DNA of 64,000 nt from an uncultured Pseudomonadales bacterium (GTDB lineage: Bacteria > Pseudomonadota > Gammaproteobacteria > Pseudomonadales > Azotimanducaceae): positions 1,302,001-1,366,000 of the forward strand of contig OY282379.1 of assembly GCA_958295875.1 (NCBI GenBank), given 5' to 3'. The notes beneath the pieces were generated by a model. The model did not search any database. It was not told the DNA's origin and saw nothing but the letters and a program-made list of their open reading frames with translations. Shown piece after piece: positions 1 to 9,844 of the stretch. Positions within the stretch are counted from its first letter, which is position 1. Each line of letters opens with the position of its first letter. The position numbers and the translations under genes were made by a program.

Positions 1-19
1 TTTCGACGAGGACGCCCCA

Positions 20-1567
20 ATGAACGGCGCGGAGAGCCTGATTCGCACCTTAGCCGCGCACGACGTCACCGTCCATTTCGCGAATCCCGGCACCTCCGAG
101 ATGCACTTGGTGCAGGCCATCGACGCCGTAGCGGAATGTCGCCCGGTGCTGTGCCTGTTCGAGGGCGTTTGCACCGGCGCCGCCGACGGCTACGCCCGCC
201 TGCGCGGCACTCCCGCTGCCACGTTGCTCCACTTGGGCGCCGGCTTAGGCAACGGCATCGCCAATCTGCACAACTGCCGCCGCGCCGGCACGCCGCTCAT
301 CAACGTGGTGGGCGACCATGCCATCCATCACGTCGCCTACGACGCGCCCTTGACGGCCGACATCGAGGCCGTGGCGAAGCCGGTGTCTGCTTGGATCAGA
401 ACGTCGCGCACCTCGGAAGGGCTGGCCCTCGATGGCATCGATGCGGTGCGCGCGGCTCTGCTGCCCCGGCCCAACCCCCGCGGCGGCGTGGCGACGTTGA
501 TCGTGCCGGCAGACTGCGCTTGGGGAGATGGCCGTGCCCAGCCGCGCCAGCCCTTCATCGACGCATTGCGCAAGCCGCCGATCCATGCCGATGCCATCGA
601 ACAGGCCGCCAAGCAACTGAACGCGGACGCCATGCTGATGATCGACGGCAATGGCCTCACCGAAGCTGGCATCCGCGCCGCCGGCCGCATCGCTGCCGCA
701 ACTGGCTGCCGCCTGTTCACACCCACGTTCCCGGCGCGGGTCGAGGCCGGGCCAGAGTTGCCGGCGGTGCAACGGCTGCCGTATTTTCCCGAGCAGATTC
801 ACGACATCTTCGCCAGCGTGAAGACCCTCGTGCTGGCCGGCGGCGAGCCGCCAGTGAGCTTTTTCGCGTATCGGAACCAAGCCAGCTACCTCGTGCCATC
901 CCGTTGCGACGTGGTGCGCTTGGCGCATCGGCATGAAGATGTCGAAGCGGCCCTCAAGGACTTGGCGGACACCTTGGATGCACGCCCGGCGCCGGTGCTT
1001 GGCGGCGCGCGGCCGGCGCTTCCCACCGGGCGGCTGAGCGCATTCGGCGTGGCGCAAGTGCTCGCCGCCCGGGCGCCGGAACACAGCATCTTCGCCACGG
1101 ACTCCGGCGGTGGCGGCGCGGCTGGCCCGCTGCTGCAGCAGAGCGTGCGCCACACTTGGCTCAACCTCACCGGCGGCAGCATCGGCGACGGCGGCCCGGT
1201 GGCAGTCGGCGCCGCCATCGCGTGCCCAGAGCGTCAGGTCTTCGCCCTGCTGGGGGATGGCGGCGCCATGTACACGAACCAATACCTGTGGACGGCGGCG
1301 CGGGAGGGGTTGAACATCGTCAGCGTGATCTTCAACAACGGCCAGTACAACATTCTGGACGTGGAGTACCGGCGCTTGGGCGTGAACGATGTCGGCGACA
1401 AGGCAGCAAGCCTCTTCGACCTCCGTAATCCGGCCATCGATTGGGTGCGCCTGGCAGCCAGCCAAGGGGTGCCCGGCGAGCGCGCGGCCACTTGCGAAGA
1501 GTTCGATGCCGCGTTGGGCAAGGCGCTGGCGAGCGACGGCCCCTACCTCATCGAAGCCATGGTTTAG
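20..1567 (+). CDS. TPP-dependent enzyme, acetolactate synthase large-subunit-like
   Basis: A 515-residue thiamine-pyrophosphate enzyme of the acetolactate synthase / benzoylformate decarboxylase superfamily. The N-terminal Pyr domain carries the catalytic glutamate in LFEGVCTGAADGYAR (E48). The C-terminal PP domain has the TPP/Mg motif beginning GDGGAMYTN near residue 412 and ending in the NN pair about 30 residues later. A middle domain lies between. Length matches the roughly 515-residue 'acetolactate synthase large subunit-like' group rather than true IlvB/IlvI, and no regulatory small subunit lies next to it. The substrate cannot be read from sequence; decarboxylation or carboligation of a 2-oxo acid is the family role. 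The ATG follows a GAGGAC ribosome site. The gene begins 20 bases from the window edge, so any upstream operon partner is not visible. Confidence 0.85.
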   Translation: MNGAESLIRTLAAHDVTVHFANPGTSEMHLVQAIDAVAECRPVLCLFEGVCTGAADGYARLRGTPAATLLHLGAGLGNGIANLHNCRRAGTPLINVVGDHAIHHVAYDAPLTADIEAVAKPVSAWIRTSRTSEGLALDGIDAVRAALLPRPNPRGGVATLIVPADCAWGDGRAQPRQPFIDALRKPPIHADAIEQAAKQLNADAMLMIDGNGLTEAGIRAAGRIAAATGCRLFTPTFPARVEAGPELPAVQRLPYFPEQIHDIFASVKTLVLAGGEPPVSFFAYRNQASYLVPSRCDVVRLAHRHEDVEAALKDLADTLDARPAPVLGGARPALPTGRLSAFGVAQVLAARAPEHSIFATDSGGGGAAGPLLQQSVRHTWLNLTGGSIGDGGPVAVGAAIACPERQVFALLGDGGAMYTNQYLWTAAREGLNIVSVIFNNGQYNILDVEYRRLGVNDVGDKAASLFDLRNPAIDWVRLAASQGVPGERAATCEEFDAALGKALASDGPYLIEAMV

Positions 1568-1647
1568 CGCCTCGGCGGCACACGCCATCGCGGCGGCCCG
1601 CCACCGGCGTGGTAGCCTCGACCAGTCGCGCACCTGCCACCATTCCG

Positions 1648-2454
1648 ATGCCGTTCCTGCAATCGCTGCGGCTCGATGCTCCCGGCGCGGAGTTCCCGCT
1701 TTCGCTGCCGGTCTTCGCGCACTTCGACACGCTCACCTTCACGGCGCCGGTGACGTTTCTGGTCGGCGAGAACGGCTGCGGCAAATCCACGCTGTTGGAA
1801 ATCATCGCCGCCGGCCTGCGCTTACCCTCGCTCACCCAGCGCCAAGTAGCCGAACATCCATTGATGGAATCCGCCCGCGAAGCGGCCAAGGCGTTTCGCT
1901 TCGCCCGCGGGGCGGCGGCCACTGGCCGGGGGCGGCGGCGCGGCGGCTTCTTCTTTCGCGCGGACGATGTGGTGGGCTTCCTGCAGGCGGTGCAGCGCAG
2001 CGCCCAAGAGCATCGGCAACTCGCTGGGCGCTTCGCCGATGAGCTGCCGCCGGGTTGGGGACGGGACCGCGCCGTGGGCATGGCGAGCGCCCAAGCAAGC
2101 GCATTGGCGGAACGCTACGGCGAGAACCCCTTCGCGCAATCACACGGAGAGTTGTTCCTATCCCTGTTCCAATCCCGCGTGACCGCCCCCGGCCTGTACC
2201 TCATGGACGAGCCGGAAGCGCCGCTCTCGCCCACCAATCAGATCGGGTTGCTCGCCATGATTCTCGCCGCCGCCGGCCGTGGTTCCCAATTCATCATCGC
2301 CACCCATGCGCCCATCCTGATGGCGCTGCCCGATGCCGTGATCCTCAACGTGGACGCCTCGCCGCCAGAGCCGGTCGCTTGGAACGAGGTGGAGCACGTC
2401 AGCGTGACGCGGGCATTCCTGAACCACCCGGAGTCATTCCTGCGGCACCTGTGA
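1648..2454 (+). CDS. small AAA/ABC-type ATPase
   Basis: A 268-residue soluble ATPase of the ABC/SMC-like type. Walker A is GENGCGKST (about residues 41-49), followed by an abbreviated helical region, a degenerate signature (SHGE), Walker B in LYLMDEPEAPLSP, and a switch histidine in THAPIL. This is the architecture of single-domain proteins annotated 'AAA family ATPase' (COG3910 type), with no membrane partner nearby. The same frame stays open upstream, but the start at 1648 is preferred because the conserved fold begins there and the upstream part overlaps the end of the TPP enzyme. An arginine/glycine-rich insert (TGRGRRRGG) interrupts the helical part. The biological role is unknown. Confidence 0.8.
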   Translation: MPFLQSLRLDAPGAEFPLSLPVFAHFDTLTFTAPVTFLVGENGCGKSTLLEIIAAGLRLPSLTQRQVAEHPLMESAREAAKAFRFARGAAATGRGRRRGGFFFRADDVVGFLQAVQRSAQEHRQLAGRFADELPPGWGRDRAVGMASAQASALAERYGENPFAQSHGELFLSLFQSRVTAPGLYLMDEPEAPLSPTNQIGLLAMILAAAGRGSQFIIATHAPILMALPDAVILNVDASPPEPVAWNEVEHVSVTRAFLNHPESFLRHL

Positions 2455-2487
2455 TCGCGGCGCGGCACGGGTCTCGCCGTGCGCGGC

Positions 2488-3366
2488 TCACTCCTTGCCG
2501 CGAAAGCCCTCGTTGCCGCGGTACGGCGCATCGCGCTTCAGGAACGCATCCTTCAAGCCGTCCTGCGCCACGGACTCGCCGAACTGATACGTCCATTCGG
2601 TGAGTTGCGCCATGGCATCCTGCTCCGTCGCGCTGCGCATCGAAGAGTAGATGCCCATGTTCTCGTAGAAGCGGTTCATGGTGAGCTTCAGCATCGCCAA
2701 GTGATCTGCCGAGCCATTGGCGATGCGCTCTGCGAACTCGAGGGTGTTGGCTTCGAGGCGCTCCTTGGGCCATGCGTAGTTGATCATCTCCAACCGCGCC
2801 GCTTCCGCGCCAGTCATGCTGTCGCCGGTGTAGTAATACTCCTTGGCCTTGCGCATGCCCATCACCAACGGCCAGATGTTGCCGTTGCGGGCCGTGCCCA
2901 AGCCGCGCAGCCCTGGGTGGCCGATCTGCGCATCGTCCGCGGCAACCACCAAGTCCGCCATCATCGCCAGTTCGCAGCCGCCGGCCAGCGCGAAGCCATG
3001 CAGTTCGGCAATGGTGACCTTCGCCATGTTCCAGAAGTACAACTGCACATCCGTGACTTGCTGCATGGACGTGCGGGCGTTCATCAACAGCAGGCGCTTC
3101 TTGGCGTCCACCGTCTGATAGCGCCGCTCGTTGCCTCGGGCGCGGCCCGGCGTCAGATCGTATCCGGCGCTGAAACAGCGGCCGGCGCCGCGCAGAATGA
3201 TGACGCGGCAGGTTTGGTCCGCCTCCAAATCATGCAGGCAATCGTTCAGCTCGCGGAACAGCTCCGGCGTCAGCGCGTTCATCTTCTCCGGCCGGTTGAG
3301 CGTCACCCGCGCCAGCCGATCATCCGTGCCCAATCGTTCAAGGATGAGCGTGTTGTAGTCCGCCAT
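2488..3366 (-). CDS. enoyl-CoA hydratase/isomerase family protein
   Basis: A 292-residue crotonase-fold protein. The N-terminal segment has the VTLNRPEKMNAL signature, the first oxyanion-hole strand is GRCFSAGYDL, and the second is HGFALAGGCELAMMADLVV. These are the CoA-binding and oxyanion elements of enoyl-CoA hydratases and isomerases. Expected roles are hydration or isomerisation of an acyl-CoA in beta-oxidation or a side-chain catabolic route; the exact substrate is not readable. The start at 3366 (MADYNTLIL) is preferred over an in-frame upstream start at 3390 because family homology begins there. It is convergent with the upstream ATPase, only 33 bases apart. Confidence 0.85.
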   Translation of the reverse strand: MADYNTLILERLGTDDRLARVTLNRPEKMNALTPELFRELNDCLHDLEADQTCRVIILRGAGRCFSAGYDLTPGRARGNERRYQTVDAKKRLLLMNARTSMQQVTDVQLYFWNMAKVTIAELHGFALAGGCELAMMADLVVAADDAQIGHPGLRGLGTARNGNIWPLVMGMRKAKEYYYTGDSMTGAEAARLEMINYAWPKERLEANTLEFAERIANGSADHLAMLKLTMNRFYENMGIYSSMRSATEQDAMAQLTEWTYQFGESVAQDGLKDAFLKRDAPYRGNEGFRGKE

Positions 3367-3667
3367 GTCCCTCCCCGCCAAGGTTCCCAAAGCGGCTTAG
3401 CATACCCGCTCTCGGCGAGCCGCAGCGCTCGCGCCCGCCGGCTGACGGCACCAGCCTCGCTGCGACCGGCGCTGCGCCGCGAGCCATGAAAACGGTTTCC
3501 TCGGCAGGGCCACAGGCTTGCCACCTAGGTGAAGTCGACTTCATAACGCTATGAAATATAAAGAGTATTTTCCAAGACTGCCCACAACTTCAGCCCAGCG
3601 CCGCTTGCCAACCACGGGCGTTTGAGACATGCTTTGCCGTTCCCGCTCAGCCGCACAGCACTCGTTC
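3367..3667. promoter_or_regulatory. intergenic region upstream of gltB
   Basis: About 300 bases between two divergent genes. The stretch 3532-3590 is unusually AT-rich for this genome (TATGAAATATAAAGAG) and contains the perfect 12-bp palindrome GAAGTCGACTTC at 3532-3543. It probably holds the gltB promoter and perhaps an operator. I cannot assign convincing -35/-10 boxes. No ORF with family features was seen. Confidence 0.35.
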
Positions 3668-6600
3668 ATGGGACACGAGCCGCAGGACCTCACGCAGGAC
3701 CTCAAGGGTCAGTTGACGCTGGGGCTGCCCAAAGCGCGCGGCCTCTATCGGCCGGAGTTCGAGAAGGACGGCTGTGGCGTCGGCTTCGTGTGCGACATCC
3801 AAGGCCGCGCCAGCCGCCAGATCGTCCTCGATGCGAACCACATGAACTGCTGCATGGTGCATCGTGGCGGGTTGGGCTACGAGCAGAACACCGGCGACGG
3901 CGCCGGCATGCTCACGGGGCTGCCCCACGCCTTCCTGCGCCGCGTGGCCGAAGCAGCCTTGGGCGCCACGCTGCCGGCGCCGGGCAGCTATGGCGTCGGC
4001 AATGTCTTTCTGCCGCGCGACGCCGCCGAACGCGAGCACTGCAAGCGCGTGGTGGAAGCGGCCGTGGCGGCGGCTGGGCAAACCCTCATCGGCTGGCGCG
4101 CGCTGCCCATCGACCCAGACGGCGCCAACATCGGCAACGCCGCGCGCGCCGCCATGCCCCACATGGAGCAGCTCTTCATCGCCGCCGCCCCCGGCTTGGC
4201 GGGGGACGCCTTGGAGCGGCGCCTGTACCTCATCCGCAAGCACGCCACGCACCAGTTGCGGGGCGATGCGGCCCTCGCCGAGCGGCAGCTCTTCTACGCA
4301 TGCAGCCTGTCGTCAAAGATCATCGTCTACAAGGGCATGTTGACGCCGCACCAGCTGGCTCCGTTCTACACGGACCTGGACGCGCCGGACTACGCCTCGC
4401 ACTTGGCGATGTCGCACTCCCGCTTCTCCACCAACACCTTCCCGTCGTGGGACCGGGCGCAGCCCAATCGGTTCATGAGCCACAACGGCGAAATCAACAC
4501 GCTGCTCGGCAACGTGAACTGGATGAACGCCCGGCAAGGCGTGTTGGCGAGCGACCTGTTCGGGGCAGACTTGGCGAAGCTCTTCCCCATCGTGGAACCG
4601 GATTGCTCGGATTCCGGCACCTTCGACAACGTCCTCGAGTTCCTGTTGATGGCCGGGCGCACGCTGCAGGAAGCGGTGCTCATGATGATCCCGGAGGCTT
4701 GGCAGCAGCACGCCGACATGCCGGACGCCAAGCGCGCCTTCTACGAATACCACTCCTGCCTGATGGAACCGTGGGATGGCCCCGCCTCCATCGCATTCAC
4801 CGACGGCACCTACATCGGCGCCGTGCTGGACCGCAACGGCCTGCGTCCCTCCCGCTACTACATCACCGACGACGGGCGCTGCATCATGGCTTCGGAAGTC
4901 GGCGTGGTGCCGGTGGCGCCGAGCCAAGTGGTGGAAAAGGGCCGCCTGCAGCCCGGCAAGATCTTCCTCATCGACTTCGAGCAGGGGCGCATGATCCCAG
5001 ACGAGGAGATCAAGGCCGAGTGGGCGGCGGCGAAGCCCTACCGCGCTTGGCTCACACGCGAGAAGCTTGAACTCGAAGACATTCCCGCCCCGGCCGCCCC
5101 CGGCCTCGACGCGGCAACCCTCATGGCGCGCATGCAGGCATTCGGCTACACCGTCGAAACGATGCAGTTCATGCTCCTGCCGCTGGTGCAGGAACTGCGC
5201 GACCCGCTTGGCTCCATGGGCAACGACGCCGCGTTGGCGGTGATGTCGGACCGGCCGCGCCTGCTCTATGACTATTTCAAGCAGCTATTCGCCCAGGTGA
5301 CCAATCCCGCGATCGATTCCATCCGCGAGGAAGTCATCATGGCGCTGGAGTGCTACATCGGCCCGGAGCGGAATCTGCTCGAACCCACTGCGGCAGCGGC
5401 CGGGCGGCTGCGCATCCCGCATCCCATCCTCTCCAACGAAGAGCTGGCAGCCCTTGCCGCGATGCGCCACCGCGGCTGGCGCGCGAGCAAGTTGGATGCG
5501 ACGTTCCCAGCAGGCGACGGCAAAGCCGGCTTGCTGAAGGCGCTGCACCGCCTCTGCGAACAGGCGAGCGCCGCCATCGCCGCCGGCGACAGCCTGCTGG
5601 TGCTGTCGGACCGCGCCGCCGACGCCGCGCACATTCCCATCAGCGCGCTGCTTGCCGTCGGCGCCGTCCACCACCACCTCGTGCGCACCCACGCACGCAC
5701 GCGCATCGGCCTCATCGTGGAAACCGGGGAGGCGCGCGAAGTTCATCACCACTGCCTGCTCATTGGCTACGGCGCAGACGCCATCAACCCCTACCTCGCG
5801 TTCGAGGCGCTGTGGGATGCGCGCCGCCGCGGCCACTTGGATGACGCGCCCCATGTAGCCAACGACGCAGATGTCGTGGCGGCATACCGCAAGGGTGTCG
5901 GCAAGGGCATGCTCAAGGTGATGGCGAAGATGGGCATCTCCACGCTGCAATCCTACAAGGGCGCCCAGATCTTCGAGGCCATTGGCCTCGCCGACGAGGT
6001 GGTGGAGCGCTGCTTCGCCGGCACCGCAAGCCGCGTGCAAGGAGTGGGCTTCGACGTGTTGGCCGAAGAGATGCGCCGCCGTCATGCCATCGGCTATCCG
6101 CCGCGCCCAGTGGCGGCGTTGCCAGTGCTGCCCAACGCTGGAGACTTCCACTGGCGCCGCGGCGGCGATTCCCACATGTGGGATCCAGACGCAGTGGCCG
6201 GCCTGCAGGTCGCGGCGCGCACCAACAGCGCCGACGCCTATCGCCGCTTCGCGGAACATGTGAACGACGTCACCACCCGCGCCGGCGCGCTGCGTGGCCT
6301 GTTCAAGTTCAAGCCCAGCGCCCGCCCCGTCCCGCTCAACGAGGTGGAACCGGCGCGCGCGATCGTCAAGCGCTTCGCCACCGGCGCCATGAGCTTCGGC
6401 TCCATTTCCGCCGAGGCGCACGAATCCTTGGCGCTCGCCATGAACCGCATCGGCGGCAAATCCAACACCGGCGAAGGTGGCGAGGACGAAGCCCGGTTCA
6501 CGCCGCTGGCCAATGGCGATTCCAAGCGCTCCGCCATCAAGCAGGTGGCGAGCGGCCGTTTCGGCGTCACCATCAACTACCTGAGCAACGCCGATGAGCT

Positions 6601-8269
6601 GCAAATCAAAATCGTGCAGGGCGCCAAGCCGGGAGAGGGCGGCGAGTTGCCCGGCCGCAAAGTGGATGACTTCATCGCCAGCATCCGCCACTCCACGCCG
6701 GGGGTGGGCCTCATCAGCCCGCCGCCGCACCACGACATCTACTCCATCGAGGACATCGCGCAGCTCATTCACGATTTGAAGAACGCCAACCCGACGGCGC
6801 GCGTCTCCGTCAAGCTCGGCGCCGCCATCGGCGTCGGCGCGGTGGCGGCCGGGGTCACCAAGGCGCGCAGCGACCACCTGGTCATCGCGGGAGACACCGG
6901 CGGCACCGGCGCATCGCCCCTCACCTCCATCAAGCACGCCGGCGTCCCGTGGGAGCTGGGCGTGGCCGAGACGCACCAAACGCTGGTGATGAACAACCTC
7001 CGTTCCCGCGTCATCCTGCAGACCGATGGCCAATTGAAGACCGGGCGCGACGTCGCCGTGGCGGCGCTGCTCGGCGCGGAGGAGTTCGGCTTCGCCACCG
7101 CGCCGCTGGTGGCCTTGGGCTGCATCATGATGCGCAAGTGCCACTTGAACACCTGCCCGGTCGGCATCGCGACGCAGGATGCCGCGCTGCGCGCCAAGTT
7201 CGCCGGCGAGCCGGCACATGTGGTGAACTACTTCTTCCTCGTGGCCGAAGAGCTGCGCGGCATCATGGCCGGCTTGGGCTTGCACACCGTGAACGAGATG
7301 ATCGGGCGCGTGGACATGCTCGACACAGACATCGCCGTGGAGCGCTGGAAGGCAGCCGGCCTCGATCTGTCGAACATCTTGGCACCGGCCGTTGAGCCGG
7401 AGGATTGCCTCGGCGTGTACGCGACCGACGCGCAGGACCACGGCTTGGCGGCGGCGCTGGACAACGAACTCATCCGCTTGGCCGAACCGGCCATCGAGGC
7501 CGGCGAGCCGGTGCGCGTGGAACTCCCCATCAAGAACGTCAACCGCGTCGTGGGCGGCATGTTGTCCCACGCCATCACCCAGCGGCATGGCGCGGCTGGG
7601 CTGGCCGACGGCACCATCCACTTCAAGTTCGCCGGCTCCGCGGGGCAGAGTTTCGGCGCATGGCTGGCCAAGGGCGTGACGCTGGAGGTGGAGGGAGACG
7701 CCAACGACTATGTGGGCAAGGGGCTCTCCGGCGGCCGGCTCATCATCTATCCGCCCAAGTCCAGCCCCTTCAAGGCCGAAGAGCAGGTGCTCATCGGCAA
7801 TGTCGCCCTGTACGGCGCCACCGGCGGCGAGTGCTTTTTCCGCGGCATCGCGGCAGAGCGCTTCTGCGTGCGCAACTCCGGCGCCCGCGCCGTGGTGGAA
7901 GGCGTCGGCGACCACGGCTGCGAATACATGACGGGCGGACGCGCCGTGGTGCTTGGCGCCACCGGGCGCAACTTTGCCGCCGGCATGAGCGGCGGCGTCG
8001 CCTATGTGTGGGATCCCAAGGGAGACTTCCGCACCCGCTGCAACGTGGAAATGGTGGAGCTCACGCCGCTCCATGAAGCCAGCGACATCGCGGAGCTGCT
8101 CACCCTCGTCGAACGCCACGCCGAGCACACCGGCTCTGCGGTGGCGCGGCGGCTGCTCGACGATTGGAACGTCGCCAGAGGCCAGTTCGTCAAAGTGATG
8201 CCGCTGGACTACAAGCGCGTGTTGGAAGAGCGGCGCGACGCGCAGACGCGCGCTGCCGCCGCCAGCTAG
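3668..8269 (+). CDS. gltB: glutamate synthase (NADPH) large subunit
   Basis: Large subunit of bacterial glutamate synthase (GOGAT), which moves the glutamine amide to 2-oxoglutarate and gives two glutamates in ammonia assimilation. The start shown gives 1533 residues; an in-frame ATG at 3629 would add 13. After a short propeptide, the catalytic cysteine of the class II glutaminase domain lies in EKDGCGVGFV (codon at 3773). Downstream come the central domain, the FMN-binding synthase domain (FATGAMSFGSISAEAHE, then GDTGGTGASPLTSIKH), the 3Fe-4S cysteine cluster CIMMRKCHLNTCPVG, and the C-terminal beta-helix domain rich in glycine. Length and order match the family. gltD begins 21 bases downstream, so the two are surely co-transcribed. 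Confidence 0.97.
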   Translation: MGHEPQDLTQDLKGQLTLGLPKARGLYRPEFEKDGCGVGFVCDIQGRASRQIVLDANHMNCCMVHRGGLGYEQNTGDGAGMLTGLPHAFLRRVAEAALGATLPAPGSYGVGNVFLPRDAAEREHCKRVVEAAVAAAGQTLIGWRALPIDPDGANIGNAARAAMPHMEQLFIAAAPGLAGDALERRLYLIRKHATHQLRGDAALAERQLFYACSLSSKIIVYKGMLTPHQLAPFYTDLDAPDYASHLAMSHSRFSTNTFPSWDRAQPNRFMSHNGEINTLLGNVNWMNARQGVLASDLFGADLAKLFPIVEPDCSDSGTFDNVLEFLLMAGRTLQEAVLMMIPEAWQQHADMPDAKRAFYEYHSCLMEPWDGPASIAFTDGTYIGAVLDRNGLRPSRYYITDDGRCIMASEVGVVPVAPSQVVEKGRLQPGKIFLIDFEQGRMIPDEEIKAEWAAAKPYRAWLTREKLELEDIPAPAAPGLDAATLMARMQAFGYTVETMQFMLLPLVQELRDPLGSMGNDAALAVMSDRPRLLYDYFKQLFAQVTNPAIDSIREEVIMALECYIGPERNLLEPTAAAAGRLRIPHPILSNEELAALAAMRHRGWRASKLDATFPAGDGKAGLLKALHRLCEQASAAIAAGDSLLVLSDRAADAAHIPISALLAVGAVHHHLVRTHARTRIGLIVETGEAREVHHHCLLIGYGADAINPYLAFEALWDARRRGHLDDAPHVANDADVVAAYRKGVGKGMLKVMAKMGISTLQSYKGAQIFEAIGLADEVVERCFAGTASRVQGVGFDVLAEEMRRRHAIGYPPRPVAALPVLPNAGDFHWRRGGDSHMWDPDAVAGLQVAARTNSADAYRRFAEHVNDVTTRAGALRGLFKFKPSARPVPLNEVEPARAIVKRFATGAMSFGSISAEAHESLALAMNRIGGKSNTGEGGEDEARFTPLANGDSKRSAIKQVASGRFGVTINYLSNADELQIKIVQGAKPGEGGELPGRKVDDFIASIRHSTPGVGLISPPPHHDIYSIEDIAQLIHDLKNANPTARVSVKLGAAIGVGAVAAGVTKARSDHLVIAGDTGGTGASPLTSIKHAGVPWELGVAETHQTLVMNNLRSRVILQTDGQLKTGRDVAVAALLGAEEFGFATAPLVALGCIMMRKCHLNTCPVGIATQDAALRAKFAGEPAHVVNYFFLVAEELRGIMAGLGLHTVNEMIGRVDMLDTDIAVERWKAAGLDLSNILAPAVEPEDCLGVYATDAQDHGLAAALDNELIRLAEPAIEAGEPVRVELPIKNVNRVVGGMLSHAITQRHGAAGLADGTIHFKFAGSAGQSFGAWLAKGVTLEVEGDANDYVGKGLSGGRLIIYPPKSSPFKAEEQVLIGNVALYGATGGECFFRGIAAERFCVRNSGARAVVEGVGDHGCEYMTGGRAVVLGATGRNFAAGMSGGVAYVWDPKGDFRTRCNVEMVELTPLHEASDIAELLTLVERHAEHTGSAVARRLLDDWNVARGQFVKVMPLDYKRVLEERRDAQTRAAAAS

Positions 8270-8289
8270 GCTGCGCACGCGCCAAGACG

Positions 8290-9762
8290 ATGGGCAAGCC
8301 CACTGGCTTCACCGAGTTCGAGCGCGAAGCGGCGCCCTATCGGGATGCCGCCGCCCGCATCTTGGACTTCAAGGAGATCTACACGCCCCACGATGTCGGT
8401 CGGTTGGCGCGCCAAGGTGCGCGGTGCATGGATTGCGGCGTGCCGTTCTGCCAATCAGGCGAAGGCTGCCCCATCCACAACCTGATCCCCGAGTGGAACG
8501 ACTTGGTGTATCACGGCCACTGGCGCGACGCGCTGGACCGCCTGCACGAGACGAACAACTTCCCAGAGTTCACGGGCCGCGTCTGCCCGGCGCCGTGCGA
8601 GGGCGCCTGCGTGCTCGGCATCACAGACCCGCCGGTGACGATCAAGAACATCGAGGCGGCAATCATCGACCGCGGCTTCGAGGAAGGCTGGGTGGTGCCG
8701 ACGCCACCGCCGCAGCGAACGGGCCAGCGGGTGGCCATCGTGGGTTCCGGCCCCGCCGGCCTTGCCGCCGCGGCGCAGCTCAACAAGGTGGGGCACAGGG
8801 TGACCGTCTTTGAGCGTGAAGACCGCATCGGCGGCCTGCTCACCTACGGCATCCCCAACATGAAGCTCGACAAGCGCGAAATCGTGGAACGGCGGCTTGC
8901 CTTGCTGCGCGCCGAGGGCATCGAGTTTCGCGCCAATGCAGCCGTCGGCGATGGCCGCGACAACACCTTGGACGCCGCCGGCTTAAGCGCGGAATACGAC
9001 GCGCTGCTGCTCGCCACCGGCGCCACCGTGCCGCGGGATTTGCCCATTCCCGGCCGCCAACTCGCCGGCGTGCATTTCGCCATGGAGTACCTCACGGCCA
9101 GCACCAAGCAGCTGCTAAGCGATGCGCCTGGCGAGCCCGCAGCGAGCGGCGGTTTCTCGGCTAAGGACAAGGACGTCGTGGTGATTGGCGGCGGCGACAC
9201 CGGCGCGGACTGCATCGGCACTGCGCTGCGTCACGGCTGCCGGTCGCTGGTGAACTTCGAGCTCTTCCCGCGGCCACCGGACGAACGCGCCGCCAACAAT
9301 CCTTGGCCAACTTGGCCCGTCATCTTCCGAGCGGACTATGCGCATCAGGAGTCCGCGGCGAAGTTCGGCGCAGACCCGCGCACCTTCTCCCTCTCCTCAG
9401 TGGAGTTTGTGGACGATGGCCGCGGGCGCCTCGCTGGTGTGAGAACCGTGGATGTGCGCCTGCGCGACGGCAAGTTCGAGAACTTGGAAGGCACGCAACG
9501 CACTTGGCCGGCGGACTTGGTGTTCCTCTCCTTGGGCTTCCTCGGCCCCGAACACGCCGTGTCCGATCGGCTCGGCCTCGCCCACGACGAACGCTCCAAC
9601 TACCGCGCCGAGAAGGGCCTCTATCAGACAAGCCAGCCCAATGTGTTCGCCGCCGGCGATTGCCGCGGCGGCCAATCGCTGGTAGTGCGCGCCATCAACG
9701 AAGGCCGTGAAGCCGCCCGCGAGATAGACCGTTTCTTGACCGGCGCGACCACCCTCCCCTAG
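8290..9762 (+). CDS. gltD: glutamate synthase (NADPH) small subunit
   Basis: A 490-residue FAD- and NADPH-binding beta subunit of glutamate synthase, which passes electrons from NADPH through 4Fe-4S clusters to GltB. The N-terminal cysteine set is visible (CMDCGVPFC, GCPIHN, CPAPCEGAC). The FAD Rossmann motif is VAIVGSGPAGLAAAAQL and the NADPH Rossmann motif is VVIGGGDTGADCIGTAL. The C-terminal FAD contact VFAAGDCRGGQSLVV is present. The frame is open upstream into gltB, but the start at 8290 (MGKPTGFTEFER) matches the family N-terminus and lies 21 bases after the gltB stop. Operon with gltB. Confidence 0.96.
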   Translation: MGKPTGFTEFEREAAPYRDAAARILDFKEIYTPHDVGRLARQGARCMDCGVPFCQSGEGCPIHNLIPEWNDLVYHGHWRDALDRLHETNNFPEFTGRVCPAPCEGACVLGITDPPVTIKNIEAAIIDRGFEEGWVVPTPPPQRTGQRVAIVGSGPAGLAAAAQLNKVGHRVTVFEREDRIGGLLTYGIPNMKLDKREIVERRLALLRAEGIEFRANAAVGDGRDNTLDAAGLSAEYDALLLATGATVPRDLPIPGRQLAGVHFAMEYLTASTKQLLSDAPGEPAASGGFSAKDKDVVVIGGGDTGADCIGTALRHGCRSLVNFELFPRPPDERAANNPWPTWPVIFRADYAHQESAAKFGADPRTFSLSSVEFVDDGRGRLAGVRTVDVRLRDGKFENLEGTQRTWPADLVFLSLGFLGPEHAVSDRLGLAHDERSNYRAEKGLYQTSQPNVFAAGDCRGGQSLVVRAINEGREAAREIDRFLTGATTLP

Positions 9763-9844
9763 CGCGCCATTGGCCGCCATCCCAAGCGCGGCCCAGCCAA
9801 ATGCGGTTATATTCGCCCGTTCACAAAATGGGGAGGGGACGGAC

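Noticed and set aside
5285..8278. Very long minus-strand open frame (997 codons) opposite gltB
   Set aside because: It mirrors a certain gene in a GC-rich genome, is rich in His, Ala, Gly and Arg, and has no recognisable domain. High-GC codon bias leaves antisense frames open.
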